In this document: one piece after another, positions 47,930 through 56,190 of the stretch
Position numbering within the stretch: position 1 is the stretch's first letter
Layout of the letters: every line of letters begins with the position of its first letter
Source of the DNA: Nodularia spumigena CCY9414
Lineage (GTDB): Bacteria; Cyanobacteriota; Cyanobacteriia; Cyanobacteriales; Nostocaceae
NCBI RefSeq assembly: GCF_000340565.2
Contig: NZ_CP007203.1
Coordinates: 2,696,056 to 2,760,055, forward strand
Length of the DNA: 64,000 bases
Direction of reading: 5' to 3'
The notes under the pieces: model-generated
What the model was told of the DNA's origin: nothing
Database searches by the model: none
The model's input: the letters and a program-made list of their open reading frames with translations, nothing else
Position numbers and translations under genes: made by a program

Positions 47930-49405
47930 ATGACAACAACGAAAAACCCCCCACAACAGTATCTAGAAACATTCATCCAAAAATATACCCAACGTACCCA
48001 AGCGTCGAAAAACCTAGCTCAAAAAAATCGGCAAATATTAGCCGATAAAACCTCAATTGGCATCAAATTCACCCCAGAAATCAAAGAACTTTGCTACCCT
48101 ATTGCTGTAGAAAAATCTAATGGTTCTCGACTGTGGGATATTGATGGCAACGAATACATAGACATTCTTATGGGGTTAGGAACTAACTTATTTGGACATA
48201 ACCCCCCATTCATCCAAACAGCCATCACCGAACAACTACAACGAGGAATGCACATTGGTGTCCAAAATACAATAGCTGGAGAAGTAGCCCAACTCATCAG
48301 TGAATTAACAGGTGCAGAACGCGTCACCTTTAGCAACACAGGTACAGAAGCAGTAATGACAGCTGTACGTATAGCCCGCGCCGCTACAAAACGTTCAAAA
48401 ATAGTGATTTTCACCAATTCCTATCACGGACATTTTGATGCTGTACTTGTACGGGCAACAATGACAGAGTATGCTAAAAAAGCTGCTCGTCGCGTCATGG
48501 CAGCGAAATCCGGTAGTTTTCTTGGTAGACTACTACAGCCAATTCAAGCAGGTTTAGCAGCCAACCTCAACCCCAAAGCCGTACCCGCCGCCCCAGGAAT
48601 TCCCCCCAGTGCAGCCGATGACGTGCTGATTTTAGAATACGGTAATGAACATTCCTTAAACTTAATTCGCAAACACCGCCAAGAAATTGCAGCTGTTTTA
48701 GTAGAACCTGTACAAAGCCGTTTTCCCGAACTCCAACCCCGCGAATTTCTGCAACACCTGCGACAAATCACCCAAGAACTGGGAATAGTCCTAATTTTTG
48801 ATGAAATGGTGACAGGTTTTCGCATTCACCCCGGAGGAGCGCAAGCACATTTTGGTGTAAAAGCAGACATTACCACATATAGCAAAATAGTTGGAGGTGG
48901 GCTACCAATTTCGGCAATTGCTGGCAAAGCAAGTTATATGAATTACATAGATGGTGGACAATGGCAATTTGGTGATGATTCCGCCCCTCAAGTCCCCACA
49001 ACCTTCTTTGCTGGGACATTTTGTAAACATCCCCTCGCCCTCGCCGCCGCCCATGCCACCTTACAACACCTCAAAACATCGGGTATTGCATTACACCAAG
49101 CTTTAAATGAACGAACTACGCAGCTTGTCAGTGATTTAAACGCTGATTTGGCACAACAGAATATAGCCATTAAGTTTACCAGCTTTGGGTCATTTTTTGC
49201 TGTAGCTACTTCCCAAAATGCAGTTTCCCCAATGGCGATGAATCTACTTTCCTATCATCTCATAGAAAAAGGAATACACCTGCGCCAAGGAGACAAAGGA
49301 GGATTTCTTTCCACAGCACACACAGACGAAGATATTAATCTCATCAAAAAAGCATTTATCGAGAGTATCAAAGAATTGCAAACCCAAGGACTTATAAACA
49401 AATAG
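47930..49405 (+). CDS. Free-standing class III PLP aminotransferase (AMT)
   Basis: 491 residues of the glutamate-1-semialdehyde-aminomutase-like class III family: NGSRLWDIDGNEYIDILMG, a FSNTGTEAVMTAVRIAR cofactor-binding segment, SYHGHFD, FDEMVTGFR and the PLP Lys in TYSKIVGGG (Lys 319). The family in this context includes the AMT domains of microcystin and mycosubtilin synthetases, which aminate a beta-keto thioester, and MxcL, which converts an R-domain-released aldehyde into an amine in myxochelin synthesis. Both substrates could exist here: the PKS beta-keto groups and the predicted peptide aldehyde. It is longer than housekeeping HemL and has an insertion around residues 190-220 (AAKSGSFLGRLLQPIQ), so a HemL role is unlikely. 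Confidence 0.88.
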   Translation: MTTTKNPPQQYLETFIQKYTQRTQASKNLAQKNRQILADKTSIGIKFTPEIKELCYPIAVEKSNGSRLWDIDGNEYIDILMGLGTNLFGHNPPFIQTAITEQLQRGMHIGVQNTIAGEVAQLISELTGAERVTFSNTGTEAVMTAVRIARAATKRSKIVIFTNSYHGHFDAVLVRATMTEYAKKAARRVMAAKSGSFLGRLLQPIQAGLAANLNPKAVPAAPGIPPSAADDVLILEYGNEHSLNLIRKHRQEIAAVLVEPVQSRFPELQPREFLQHLRQITQELGIVLIFDEMVTGFRIHPGGAQAHFGVKADITTYSKIVGGGLPISAIAGKASYMNYIDGGQWQFGDDSAPQVPTTFFAGTFCKHPLALAAAHATLQHLKTSGIALHQALNERTTQLVSDLNADLAQQNIAIKFTSFGSFFAVATSQNAVSPMAMNLLSYHLIEKGIHLRQGDKGGFLSTAHTDEDINLIKKAFIESIKELQTQGLINK

Positions 49406-49415
49406 AAATAAAACC

Positions 49416-49661
49416 ATGCCACAAATCGGAAAATACTGCAAAGCTTATCTACTACAACAACTGCGTCAATATAAAAACTGGCAAGAAAACCCAAACCTCC
49501 AACAACAACTAACAGAAGATAGTATTCTCTACCTACAAGAAAACTATGTAGTAACAACCGGAATTTATCTCGACCAAAACATCATATTTAACCATATCAC
49601 CCCCGAATGGCAAGAATTTTGTCAACAGACCTTACAATTCACCATTCCCTCCTCCTCATAA
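49416..49661 (+). CDS. Small protein of unknown function (81 aa)
   Basis: It starts ten bases after the aminotransferase stop. It is rich in Gln, Tyr and Leu with a central strand-like TGIYLDQNIIF segment and no signal peptide, membrane segment or cysteine. Size and content do not match MbtH-like proteins (no Trp triad or SLWP motif) or a carrier protein (no GxDS). Co-oriented, tightly spaced position suggests it is a real gene of the cluster. Function is not recognised. Confidence 0.6.
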   Translation: MPQIGKYCKAYLLQQLRQYKNWQENPNLQQQLTEDSILYLQENYVVTTGIYLDQNIIFNHITPEWQEFCQQTLQFTIPSSS

Positions 49662-49711
49662 AACCTCCGCGAACCTTTGCGTTAACCTCCGCGCCCCTTT
49701 GCGTTAAAAAC
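49662..49711 (+). repeat. Intergenic CTCCGCG/CTTTGCG repeat
   Basis: Two copies, of the same form as at 17081 and 46905, fill the gap between two small genes. Confidence 0.85.
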
Positions 49712-49723
49712 CCAAATCTCAAC

Positions 49724-50170
49724 ATGAAACTAGAACTCCTAACTCCCTGGGAACTCCCCATCAAAAGCAACCTAACTCAAAACAATCAAATTAAAATTCA
49801 AAAAGTGCTGAAAGAACTATTAACAGCACTAACTCAACCCAATATTCAACAGAATATCACCATCATCGAAAACATGATCATGGAATTAGAAATATATAAT
49901 GTATTCACCCCCGAAATAACATCAACAAACACAAACTTAAAGTACTGGGAAATTGAAGATTTTGATACTTACTTTCAAGTAAATCATGTCCAAAGCACCG
50001 AACCGGAAATATGTTTAGTAAAAAGTTTGTTATCCACAATTAAAACATTTTTCTGCTTAAATCAAAGTAACGCCAATTTAGATGAAACTCAAATCAATTT
50101 ACAACGAGAAGGTTTTTTAACTTATATTTATTTATTAGGGCGAGTTTTTCAGCTTGAACTAGAGTTATGA
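49724..50170 (+). CDS. Hypothetical protein (148 aa) in the NRPS/PKS operon
   Basis: The start chosen is ATG 49724, because the longer open frame from 49607 runs through the preceding gene and repeat. The protein begins MKLELLTPWELPIKS and is mostly helical and acidic, with no motif I recognise. It overlaps the next gene as ATGA, so the two are probably translated together and may work together. Confidence 0.6.
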   Translation: MKLELLTPWELPIKSNLTQNNQIKIQKVLKELLTALTQPNIQQNITIIENMIMELEIYNVFTPEITSTNTNLKYWEIEDFDTYFQVNHVQSTEPEICLVKSLLSTIKTFFCLNQSNANLDETQINLQREGFLTYIYLLGRVFQLELEL

Positions 50171-50748
50171 ACAACTTAAAAATTGAAGCACAGGAAATTT
50201 GGCAAGGTTTTCACTGGTCATTTTTTATTAATATTCAAGGATTAATTATTTGTTTGCGTCGCTTTGAACTATGGCTCATACAAGAAAACTTAGCAGAAGC
50301 ACAAACAGAATTAGAAGCTGCCACCAAATTAATGTTAGCATCAGGTGCAGCTATGCAATTAGCAGGTAGCTTAAGTCCCGAATTGTATGATGCACAAATT
50401 CGTCCTTCAATGATGCCTCCTCAAGTTAAATCTCATGATTTTAGTGGTTTAATGTCCTGGGAACATTCAGTTCTCGTCAAAGTTTGGAAGCAGCTACGCC
50501 CCCATTTTGCTAACTTACCAATAGAATTAAAAGACCAACATCAAGAGTTTGTTGATGCTTATCTTTATCTGGCTTCTTCTCATCGCGCAGTTTGTCAAAA
50601 ATTCGGTGGTGAAGAAACGGGTAGTTTGCGATTTGAGCGGAGTTGTGCTGTTGATGTTTTAGATGCTTTTGCGCGGAGTCGCTGTCAGTTTATTAATCCT
50701 GAAAATATGGAGAATAATCTCACGCAGAGGCGCAGAGGCGCAGAGTAA
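50167..50748 (+). CDS. Hypothetical helical protein (193 aa) in the NRPS/PKS operon
   Basis: The ATGA overlap with the gene before suggests coupling. The body is all-helical in appearance, with a well-formed central block (EAATKLMLASGAAMQLAGS, SGLMSWEHSVLVKVWKQL, YLYLASSHRAVCQKFGG) that looks like a folded enzyme or helper protein. I cannot assign a family. The last residues (NNLTQRRRGAE) and the stop lie in a CTCTGCG-family repeat (50720-50745), so the native C-terminus may have ended earlier. Confidence 0.65.
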   Translation: MNNLKIEAQEIWQGFHWSFFINIQGLIICLRRFELWLIQENLAEAQTELEAATKLMLASGAAMQLAGSLSPELYDAQIRPSMMPPQVKSHDFSGLMSWEHSVLVKVWKQLRPHFANLPIELKDQHQEFVDAYLYLASSHRAVCQKFGGEETGSLRFERSCAVDVLDAFARSRCQFINPENMENNLTQRRRGAE

Positions 50749-50753
50749 GATTT

Positions 50754-53700
50754 ATGAGTTTTTTATTAGAGATTTTTAAGAGTAGAGAAATTATGAATTA
50801 TTCCATTGATGAGATTAAAAATTACCCTGCATCTGAGCGTATTTTGGCTGCACTTAAGGATGCTAGAATTAAGTTAGAAGCTGTGGAGTTAGAAAGGTCT
50901 GAGCAAATCGCTATTATTGGGATGGCGGGGCGGTTCCCTGGTGCGAGAAATTTAGATGAATTTTGGTATAATCTCAAAAATGGTGTTAACTCCATTGAGT
51001 TTTTAAATGATGAGGAATTATTAGCCAATGGGGTGAAGCCGGAAGATCTACAAAATCCGCATTATGTCCGGGCTTATGCTAGTTTCTCAGGAATTGACCA
51101 ATTTGATGCGGCTTTTTTTGGTTATTCTCCTAGAGAAGCGGAAATTCTTGATCCTCAGCATCGTGTATTTTTAGAATGTGCTTGGGAAGCATTAGAAAAT
51201 GCTGGTTATGATTCACAGCAATATTCAGGAAGTATTTCTGTCTATGCAGGGGCTGCACTTAATAGTTATCTTGTCAATTTATCGAGTAATTCTAATTACC
51301 GAGACTCTGCCAATAATGTGCAGATTGTTATTAGTAATGTGATGGGTTTAATGCCTACTCGTGTATCTTATAAATTGAATTTAACTGGTCCGAGTTGTGG
51401 TCTTCAAACTGGTTGTTCTACTTCTTTAGTAAGTGTACATCTTGCTGCTCAAAGTTTACTCAGTCGAGAATGTGATATAGCTCTGGCTGGTGGTGTATCT
51501 ATCGGTTCAGGGGAAAAAACAGGTTATCTTTATCAAGAAGATGGTGTGCTTTCTCCAGATGGTTATTGTCGTGCTTTTGATGTGAATGCTAAAGGTACAG
51601 TTTTTGGTAATGGTGTGGGTATTGTTGTTCTGAAACGACTGCGGGATGCTATTAAAGATGGCGACCATATTTATGCAATTATCAAAGCTACTGCAATTAA
51701 TAATGATGGTTCGCAAAAAGTTGGTTTGACTGCACCCAGTGTCACAGGACAAGCGAAAGCTATAGCGACTGCTTTAGCCAAATCAAAAATAAATCCAGAG
51801 ACAATTAAATATATTGAAACTCACGGTACTGGAACAGCTTTAGGAGATACCATTGAAATTGCTGCTTTGACTAAAGCGTTTTCTCCACATACCAATAAAA
51901 AACAATTTTGTACTATTGGTTCAGTAAAAACTAATATTGGTCATTTGGATGCGGCTGCGGGTATAAGTGGTTTAATTAAAACTGCTCTAATTCTCAAACA
52001 TAAACAAATTCCCCCCAGTTTAAATTTTACTGCTGCAAATCCCCAAATTGATTTTGCCAATAGTCCATTTTTTGTGAATACTCAGTTAACATCTTGGACA
52101 AATAATGAATACCCTAGAAGAGCAGGTGTGAGTTCTTTTGGTATGGGTGGAACTAATGCTCATGCAATTTTAGAGGAAGCACCAACATTATTATCTGCTA
52201 ATAGTTCCCGTCCTTGGCATTTGCTGACACTATCAGCAAAAACTCTATCAGCTTTAGAAACAGCAACCAAAAATCTCTCTGAATATTTCCAACAATTTCC
52301 TGATGTGGATGTTGCAGATGTAGCTTACACTCTCCAAATTGGTAGAAGAGCATTTAACCATCGTCGCTGCTTAGTTTGTCAAACTCCAACGCAAGCAATA
52401 GAAATACTCACAGGACTTGATTCTTCCCAAGTTTTGAGTCATTCCCCAGAAAATACTGAACCTAGCGTTGTGTTTATGTTTCCTGGACAGGGTAGCCAAT
52501 ATGTAAATATGGGACAAGAACTGTACGCCACAGAAGCAGTTTTCCGCACAGAAATTGACAATTGCTGTGAATTATTAACTCCACATTTAGGTTTAGATTT
52601 GCGTTCTATCCTCTTTGTTCAAAAAAATAAAAAAGTAGCAGAGGAAATTGCCTTAATTACCCAAACTGCTTATGCCCAACCTGCACTATTTGTAGTAGAA
52701 TATGCCTGGGCTAAACTCTGGTTATCTTATGGTATTCAGCCACAGGCAATGATTGGTCATAGTATAGGGGAATATGTGGCTGCGACTTTAGCTGGTGTAT
52801 TCACTTTAGCTGATGCTTTGGTAATAGTTGCACAGCGCGGACAATTGATGCAAAAATGCCCGTCAGGAGTGATGCTTTCTGTTTCTCTTGCTGCTGAGAA
52901 ATTGCAAGTTTTGCTGACAGATGATTTAGTGATTTCTGTGTATAATGCACCTCAGTTATGTGTCGTGTCAGGAACAGAAGCAGCGATTAATTTATTAGAA
53001 CAACGTCTAGAAAATGAACATATTGCTCATCGGCGTTTACATACTTCCCACGCTTTCCACTCACCTTTAATGGTAAGTGCTGTGACTCCTTTGACGGAAA
53101 TTTTCCAAAATATTCAACTTTGTTCTCCCCAAATTCGTTTTATTTCTAATGTGACTGGAACTTGGATAACTTCAGAACAAGCGACAAATCCCAATTATTG
53201 GGCGACTCATTTGCGTCAACCTGTGCGATTTGCTGAAGGAATTACTCAACTCCAACAAATACCTAATCAGGTTTTATTAGAAGTTGGTTTTGGTCAAACT
53301 TTGAGTAATTTAGTGAGACAATTTCCCGATGCACATCCAACTTTATCATCTGGACGGCATCCCCAAGATAATCAATCTGATGTGGCTTTGATTTGCAAAA
53401 CTTTGGGACAGCTTTGGCTGTGGGGTGTGAGTGTGAATTGGGCAGAATTTTATACTGAACAACAACGCCGACGATTACCTTTACCTACTTATCCTTTTGA
53501 ACGTCAACGCTACTGGGTGGAACGGTATCCGTTACCAGAAACTACTTCTACTACCTCTAAAACCCTTCAGAAGCAGGAAGATATCTCAAATTGGTTTTAT
53601 TTGCCTTCTTGGAGACAAAAGCCTCTGTTGCGTTCTGCTGCACCTTTAAATAAACAGCGCTATTTGGTATTTTGTCATGGTGGGGGTGTTGGTGAAAAGT

Positions 53701-55508
53701 TAGTCCAGCAACTTGAGAAAATAGGACAAGATGTAATAACTGTTAAACCTGGAGAAAGATTTACTCAAGCAGGTGATAATTATACGATCGCACTTGATCA
53801 CCCAGAAGATTACAAAACACTTTGGTTACAATTACAAACAGATGATCAGTTACCTGATGTAATTTTGCATTCATGGACTCTTCAAGAACTGACAAATTTT
53901 CAACAACAGCAAAATCTTGGTTTTTACAGTTTACTTTGGCTAATTCAGGCGTTATCGTCATCATCTCCATCTGTACGAATTTGTGTATTGACTCAACAAG
54001 TACACAATGTTTTGGGTAATGAAACTCTTAACGTTGATGATGCCACAATTCTGGGTTTAGTCAAGGTAATTCCGCAAGAATATCCGAATTTGACTTGTCA
54101 ACATATTGATGTGTCTATTCCTAATCTTAATTTACAGCAAATAGTTAGGGAAATAACTACCCCACCCGTCCTATCGGACACCCTCCCCTTAGCAAGGGGA
54201 GGGTTGGGTAGTGCTATTGCTTATCGCGGTAAAACTCGCTGGTTACAAGAATTTACACCAATTTCTTTACCTGATGCTGAAGTTACTCAACTACCTCTGA
54301 TTTCAGGGGGTGTATATGTGATTGCTGGGGATTTGGTGGAAGGTTTAGGGTTGATTTATGCTAAGTTTTTATCTGCTACGGTGAAGGCTAAGTTGGTGTT
54401 TTTGGGACGTTCAGATTTACCGCAGCCAAAACTATGGGATAATTGGTTGGCTACCCACGGTCGTCAAGATTCTGTTAGTCATTGTATTCAACAACTACAA
54501 GCTTTACAGGCTCAGGGATGTGAATTTTTGTTTAACAGTGTTGACTTAGCCCAGATTGATCAAGTTGAGGAGGCGATCGCTCATTCTCTCACTCAATTTG
54601 GTACAATTAACGGTGTGATTCACGCTGCTGCAATGGGCGATCGCGCTAGTTGTTTGATTCGCAATCTGACGATGGATGAGTGTGAAAAACAATTCTCTCC
54701 GAAAATCCACGGTTTGCTAACGTTAGAAGCAGCACTAAAAAATCAACCCCTGGACTTCTTCCTTTTACAATCATCTCTCTCGGCTGTGGTTGGTGGGATT
54801 GGCTTTGCTGCTTATGCTGGGGCTAACTGCTTTATGGATGCTATATCTCATCAACATAGTCAAAACAGTAACACACCTTGGATTAGTATTAACTGGGATG
54901 CCGTCAGTTTAGCAGAAATCACTACTCCCACAGGTGCAGCCCTCGTAGATTTAGCCATGACTCCCCAGGAAGTTTGGCAAGTTACACAAAGAATTTTAGC
55001 TCAACCTGTAGCCGCACAAATCAGCGTTTCTCCCATAGACTTAGAATCTCGCCCACAATCTCAGATCCCAGAAAATAGCATATCTGCAAGTAACCACGCC
55101 CGTCCCCAAATTTCCACTACTTACGTTTCCCCCAGCAATGAAATTGAAGCCAGAGTCACCCAAGTCATGGAGAATTTATTGGGAATCTCACCTATAGGGA
55201 TTCATGATAACTTTTTCGAGTTGGGTGGACATTCGCTGTTAGCTATTCAAGCAGTTTCTCAACTGCGGTCAGAATTTCAAGTGGAATTACCCATGCGACA
55301 ATTCTTATTTGAGTCACCCACCATTGCTGGTATAGCCAAAATTATTAGAGAAAATCAATCTCTGGTTACTGATGATACAGAAGCTTTGGTATCGAACCTT
55401 AGCGAAACATCTCACAAAGAAGAAATCGCCACATTACTTGATCAAGTTGAACAAATGACACCAACCCAAGTACAGGAATATTTTTTGGATACTTTGGAGC
55501 CGAGTTAG
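50754..55508 (+). CDS. PKS module: KS-AT-KR-ACP
   Basis: Numbering is from ATG 50754; ATG 50793 (residue 14) is a likely alternative because MNYSIDEIKNYPASERILAAL looks like a PKS N-terminal docking helix. The KS has LQTGCSTSL (Cys 221), with Gly before the Cys instead of the usual Ala. The AT has GHSIGE (Ser 670) and HAFHSPL, pointing to malonyl-CoA. The KR has HAAAMGD, SPKIHG, LQSSLSA and AAYAGAN (Tyr 1354), so its catalytic set is intact, but the cofactor loop is AGDLVEGLG. The ACP is LGGHS (Ser 1494). The C-terminal helix (LLDQVEQMTPTQVQEYFL) resembles that of PKS module 5, which passes to an NRPS, so this module may pass its chain to NRPS module 1. A GC-rich palindrome lies in frame at 54160-54212. 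Confidence 0.92.
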   Translation: MSFLLEIFKSREIMNYSIDEIKNYPASERILAALKDARIKLEAVELERSEQIAIIGMAGRFPGARNLDEFWYNLKNGVNSIEFLNDEELLANGVKPEDLQNPHYVRAYASFSGIDQFDAAFFGYSPREAEILDPQHRVFLECAWEALENAGYDSQQYSGSISVYAGAALNSYLVNLSSNSNYRDSANNVQIVISNVMGLMPTRVSYKLNLTGPSCGLQTGCSTSLVSVHLAAQSLLSRECDIALAGGVSIGSGEKTGYLYQEDGVLSPDGYCRAFDVNAKGTVFGNGVGIVVLKRLRDAIKDGDHIYAIIKATAINNDGSQKVGLTAPSVTGQAKAIATALAKSKINPETIKYIETHGTGTALGDTIEIAALTKAFSPHTNKKQFCTIGSVKTNIGHLDAAAGISGLIKTALILKHKQIPPSLNFTAANPQIDFANSPFFVNTQLTSWTNNEYPRRAGVSSFGMGGTNAHAILEEAPTLLSANSSRPWHLLTLSAKTLSALETATKNLSEYFQQFPDVDVADVAYTLQIGRRAFNHRRCLVCQTPTQAIEILTGLDSSQVLSHSPENTEPSVVFMFPGQGSQYVNMGQELYATEAVFRTEIDNCCELLTPHLGLDLRSILFVQKNKKVAEEIALITQTAYAQPALFVVEYAWAKLWLSYGIQPQAMIGHSIGEYVAATLAGVFTLADALVIVAQRGQLMQKCPSGVMLSVSLAAEKLQVLLTDDLVISVYNAPQLCVVSGTEAAINLLEQRLENEHIAHRRLHTSHAFHSPLMVSAVTPLTEIFQNIQLCSPQIRFISNVTGTWITSEQATNPNYWATHLRQPVRFAEGITQLQQIPNQVLLEVGFGQTLSNLVRQFPDAHPTLSSGRHPQDNQSDVALICKTLGQLWLWGVSVNWAEFYTEQQRRRLPLPTYPFERQRYWVERYPLPETTSTTSKTLQKQEDISNWFYLPSWRQKPLLRSAAPLNKQRYLVFCHGGGVGEKLVQQLEKIGQDVITVKPGERFTQAGDNYTIALDHPEDYKTLWLQLQTDDQLPDVILHSWTLQELTNFQQQQNLGFYSLLWLIQALSSSSPSVRICVLTQQVHNVLGNETLNVDDATILGLVKVIPQEYPNLTCQHIDVSIPNLNLQQIVREITTPPVLSDTLPLARGGLGSAIAYRGKTRWLQEFTPISLPDAEVTQLPLISGGVYVIAGDLVEGLGLIYAKFLSATVKAKLVFLGRSDLPQPKLWDNWLATHGRQDSVSHCIQQLQALQAQGCEFLFNSVDLAQIDQVEEAIAHSLTQFGTINGVIHAAAMGDRASCLIRNLTMDECEKQFSPKIHGLLTLEAALKNQPLDFFLLQSSLSAVVGGIGFAAYAGANCFMDAISHQHSQNSNTPWISINWDAVSLAEITTPTGAALVDLAMTPQEVWQVTQRILAQPVAAQISVSPIDLESRPQSQIPENSISASNHARPQISTTYVSPSNEIEARVTQVMENLLGISPIGIHDNFFELGGHSLLAIQAVSQLRSEFQVELPMRQFLFESPTIAGIAKIIRENQSLVTDDTEALVSNLSETSHKEEIATLLDQVEQMTPTQVQEYFLDTLEPS
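54160..54212 (+). repeat. GC-rich palindrome in the second PKS gene
   Basis: CCCTCCCCTTAGCAAGGGGAGGG with CTACCC/GGGTAG outer arms, translated as TTPPVLSDTLPLARGGLGS just before the AIAYRG strand that precedes the KR core. This is the same protein position as the 20395 palindrome in PKS module 5. Confidence 0.8.
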
Positions 55509-55527
55509 CCCCATCTTCTCCCACTTC

Positions 55528-55568
55528 TACCCTACCCGGATTTCTCACAAAGAAATCCGGGTAGGGTA
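55528..55568 (+). terminator. Perfect 18-bp hairpin after the last PKS gene
   Basis: The arm at 55528-55545 (TACCCTACCCGGATTTCT) pairs exactly with 55551-55568 around a 5-nt loop, 20 nt after the PKS stop. There is no T-run afterwards, so it is not a textbook intrinsic terminator. It may be a dispersed palindrome that reduces read-through into 55672. Confidence 0.5.
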
Positions 55569-55671
55569 AAAGCTAAACTAATGACCTATAATTCCGAGTA
55601 AAGATATGCTCATGTTAGATTTTAACAGTGCTGTCTGCTCGTCCCACGTCCCACTTCATCAATATCCGAAC

Positions 55672-56082
55672 ATGAACATCGACCGATTGCAGAAACTCAA
55701 GGAAAAACTGACTGTTGAAGCCGACTTATCCAATATCTGGTTATTTTATATGGATCATTTTGCGGATCATCCCGAATTTACTGAACTGGGTAAGCCTACT
55801 CATAATGAATACCTAGATGCTGTCCTGCACAACACTTGTCAGCAAATGTTTGGTAGGGCAATAAAAATTACTGACTTTCTCCCGATTTACATTCCAGAGT
55901 ATCATTTTTTTCATGCCCCTTTCCAAGTTGAAAGACGTATTGGGGGTGTAATTTATTTCGAGGATATAAAAATTGGCTTAATTGCTGTATCAGCAGATTA
56001 TCCTCCTACAGATGAAGTTAAGTATTCACGTTTTTCTGAGATAATGCAATTGCCGACACCTAATCGTAACGATCTTAATTAA
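55672..56082 (+). CDS. Hypothetical protein (136 aa)
   Basis: The start chosen is ATG 55672 (MNIDRLQKLKEKLTVEADLSN), because the extra 22 residues from ATG 55606 look like non-conserved sequence. Soluble, acidic, with aromatic-rich central strands (LPIYIPEYHFFHAPFQVERR, GGVIYFEDIKIGLIAVSAD). It is a compact, probably folded protein with no motif that I recognise. It is co-oriented with the cluster but separated from it by a strong hairpin, so membership of the pathway is doubtful. Confidence 0.6.
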   Translation: MNIDRLQKLKEKLTVEADLSNIWLFYMDHFADHPEFTELGKPTHNEYLDAVLHNTCQQMFGRAIKITDFLPIYIPEYHFFHAPFQVERRIGGVIYFEDIKIGLIAVSADYPPTDEVKYSRFSEIMQLPTPNRNDLN

Positions 56083-56190
56083 GATAAGTGCAACGTATGT
56101 AAAACTTCGCGCAATATAGTGGACTTCTCAGAAGTGCTTTGACCAAGCGATCGCCCTCAGTCAAAAACTGGAGAGTTTCCAGATTAAGGG

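Noticed and set aside
47930-49405. Aminotransferase as the housekeeping hemL
   Set aside because: It is longer, has an insertion near residues 190-220 and lies within an NRPS/PKS operon next to an R domain.
46957-50748. Thioesterase, MbtH-like protein or phosphopantetheinyl transferase among the small genes
   Set aside because: No GxSxG hydrolase motif, no MbtH Trp pattern and no transferase motif were found in any of them.
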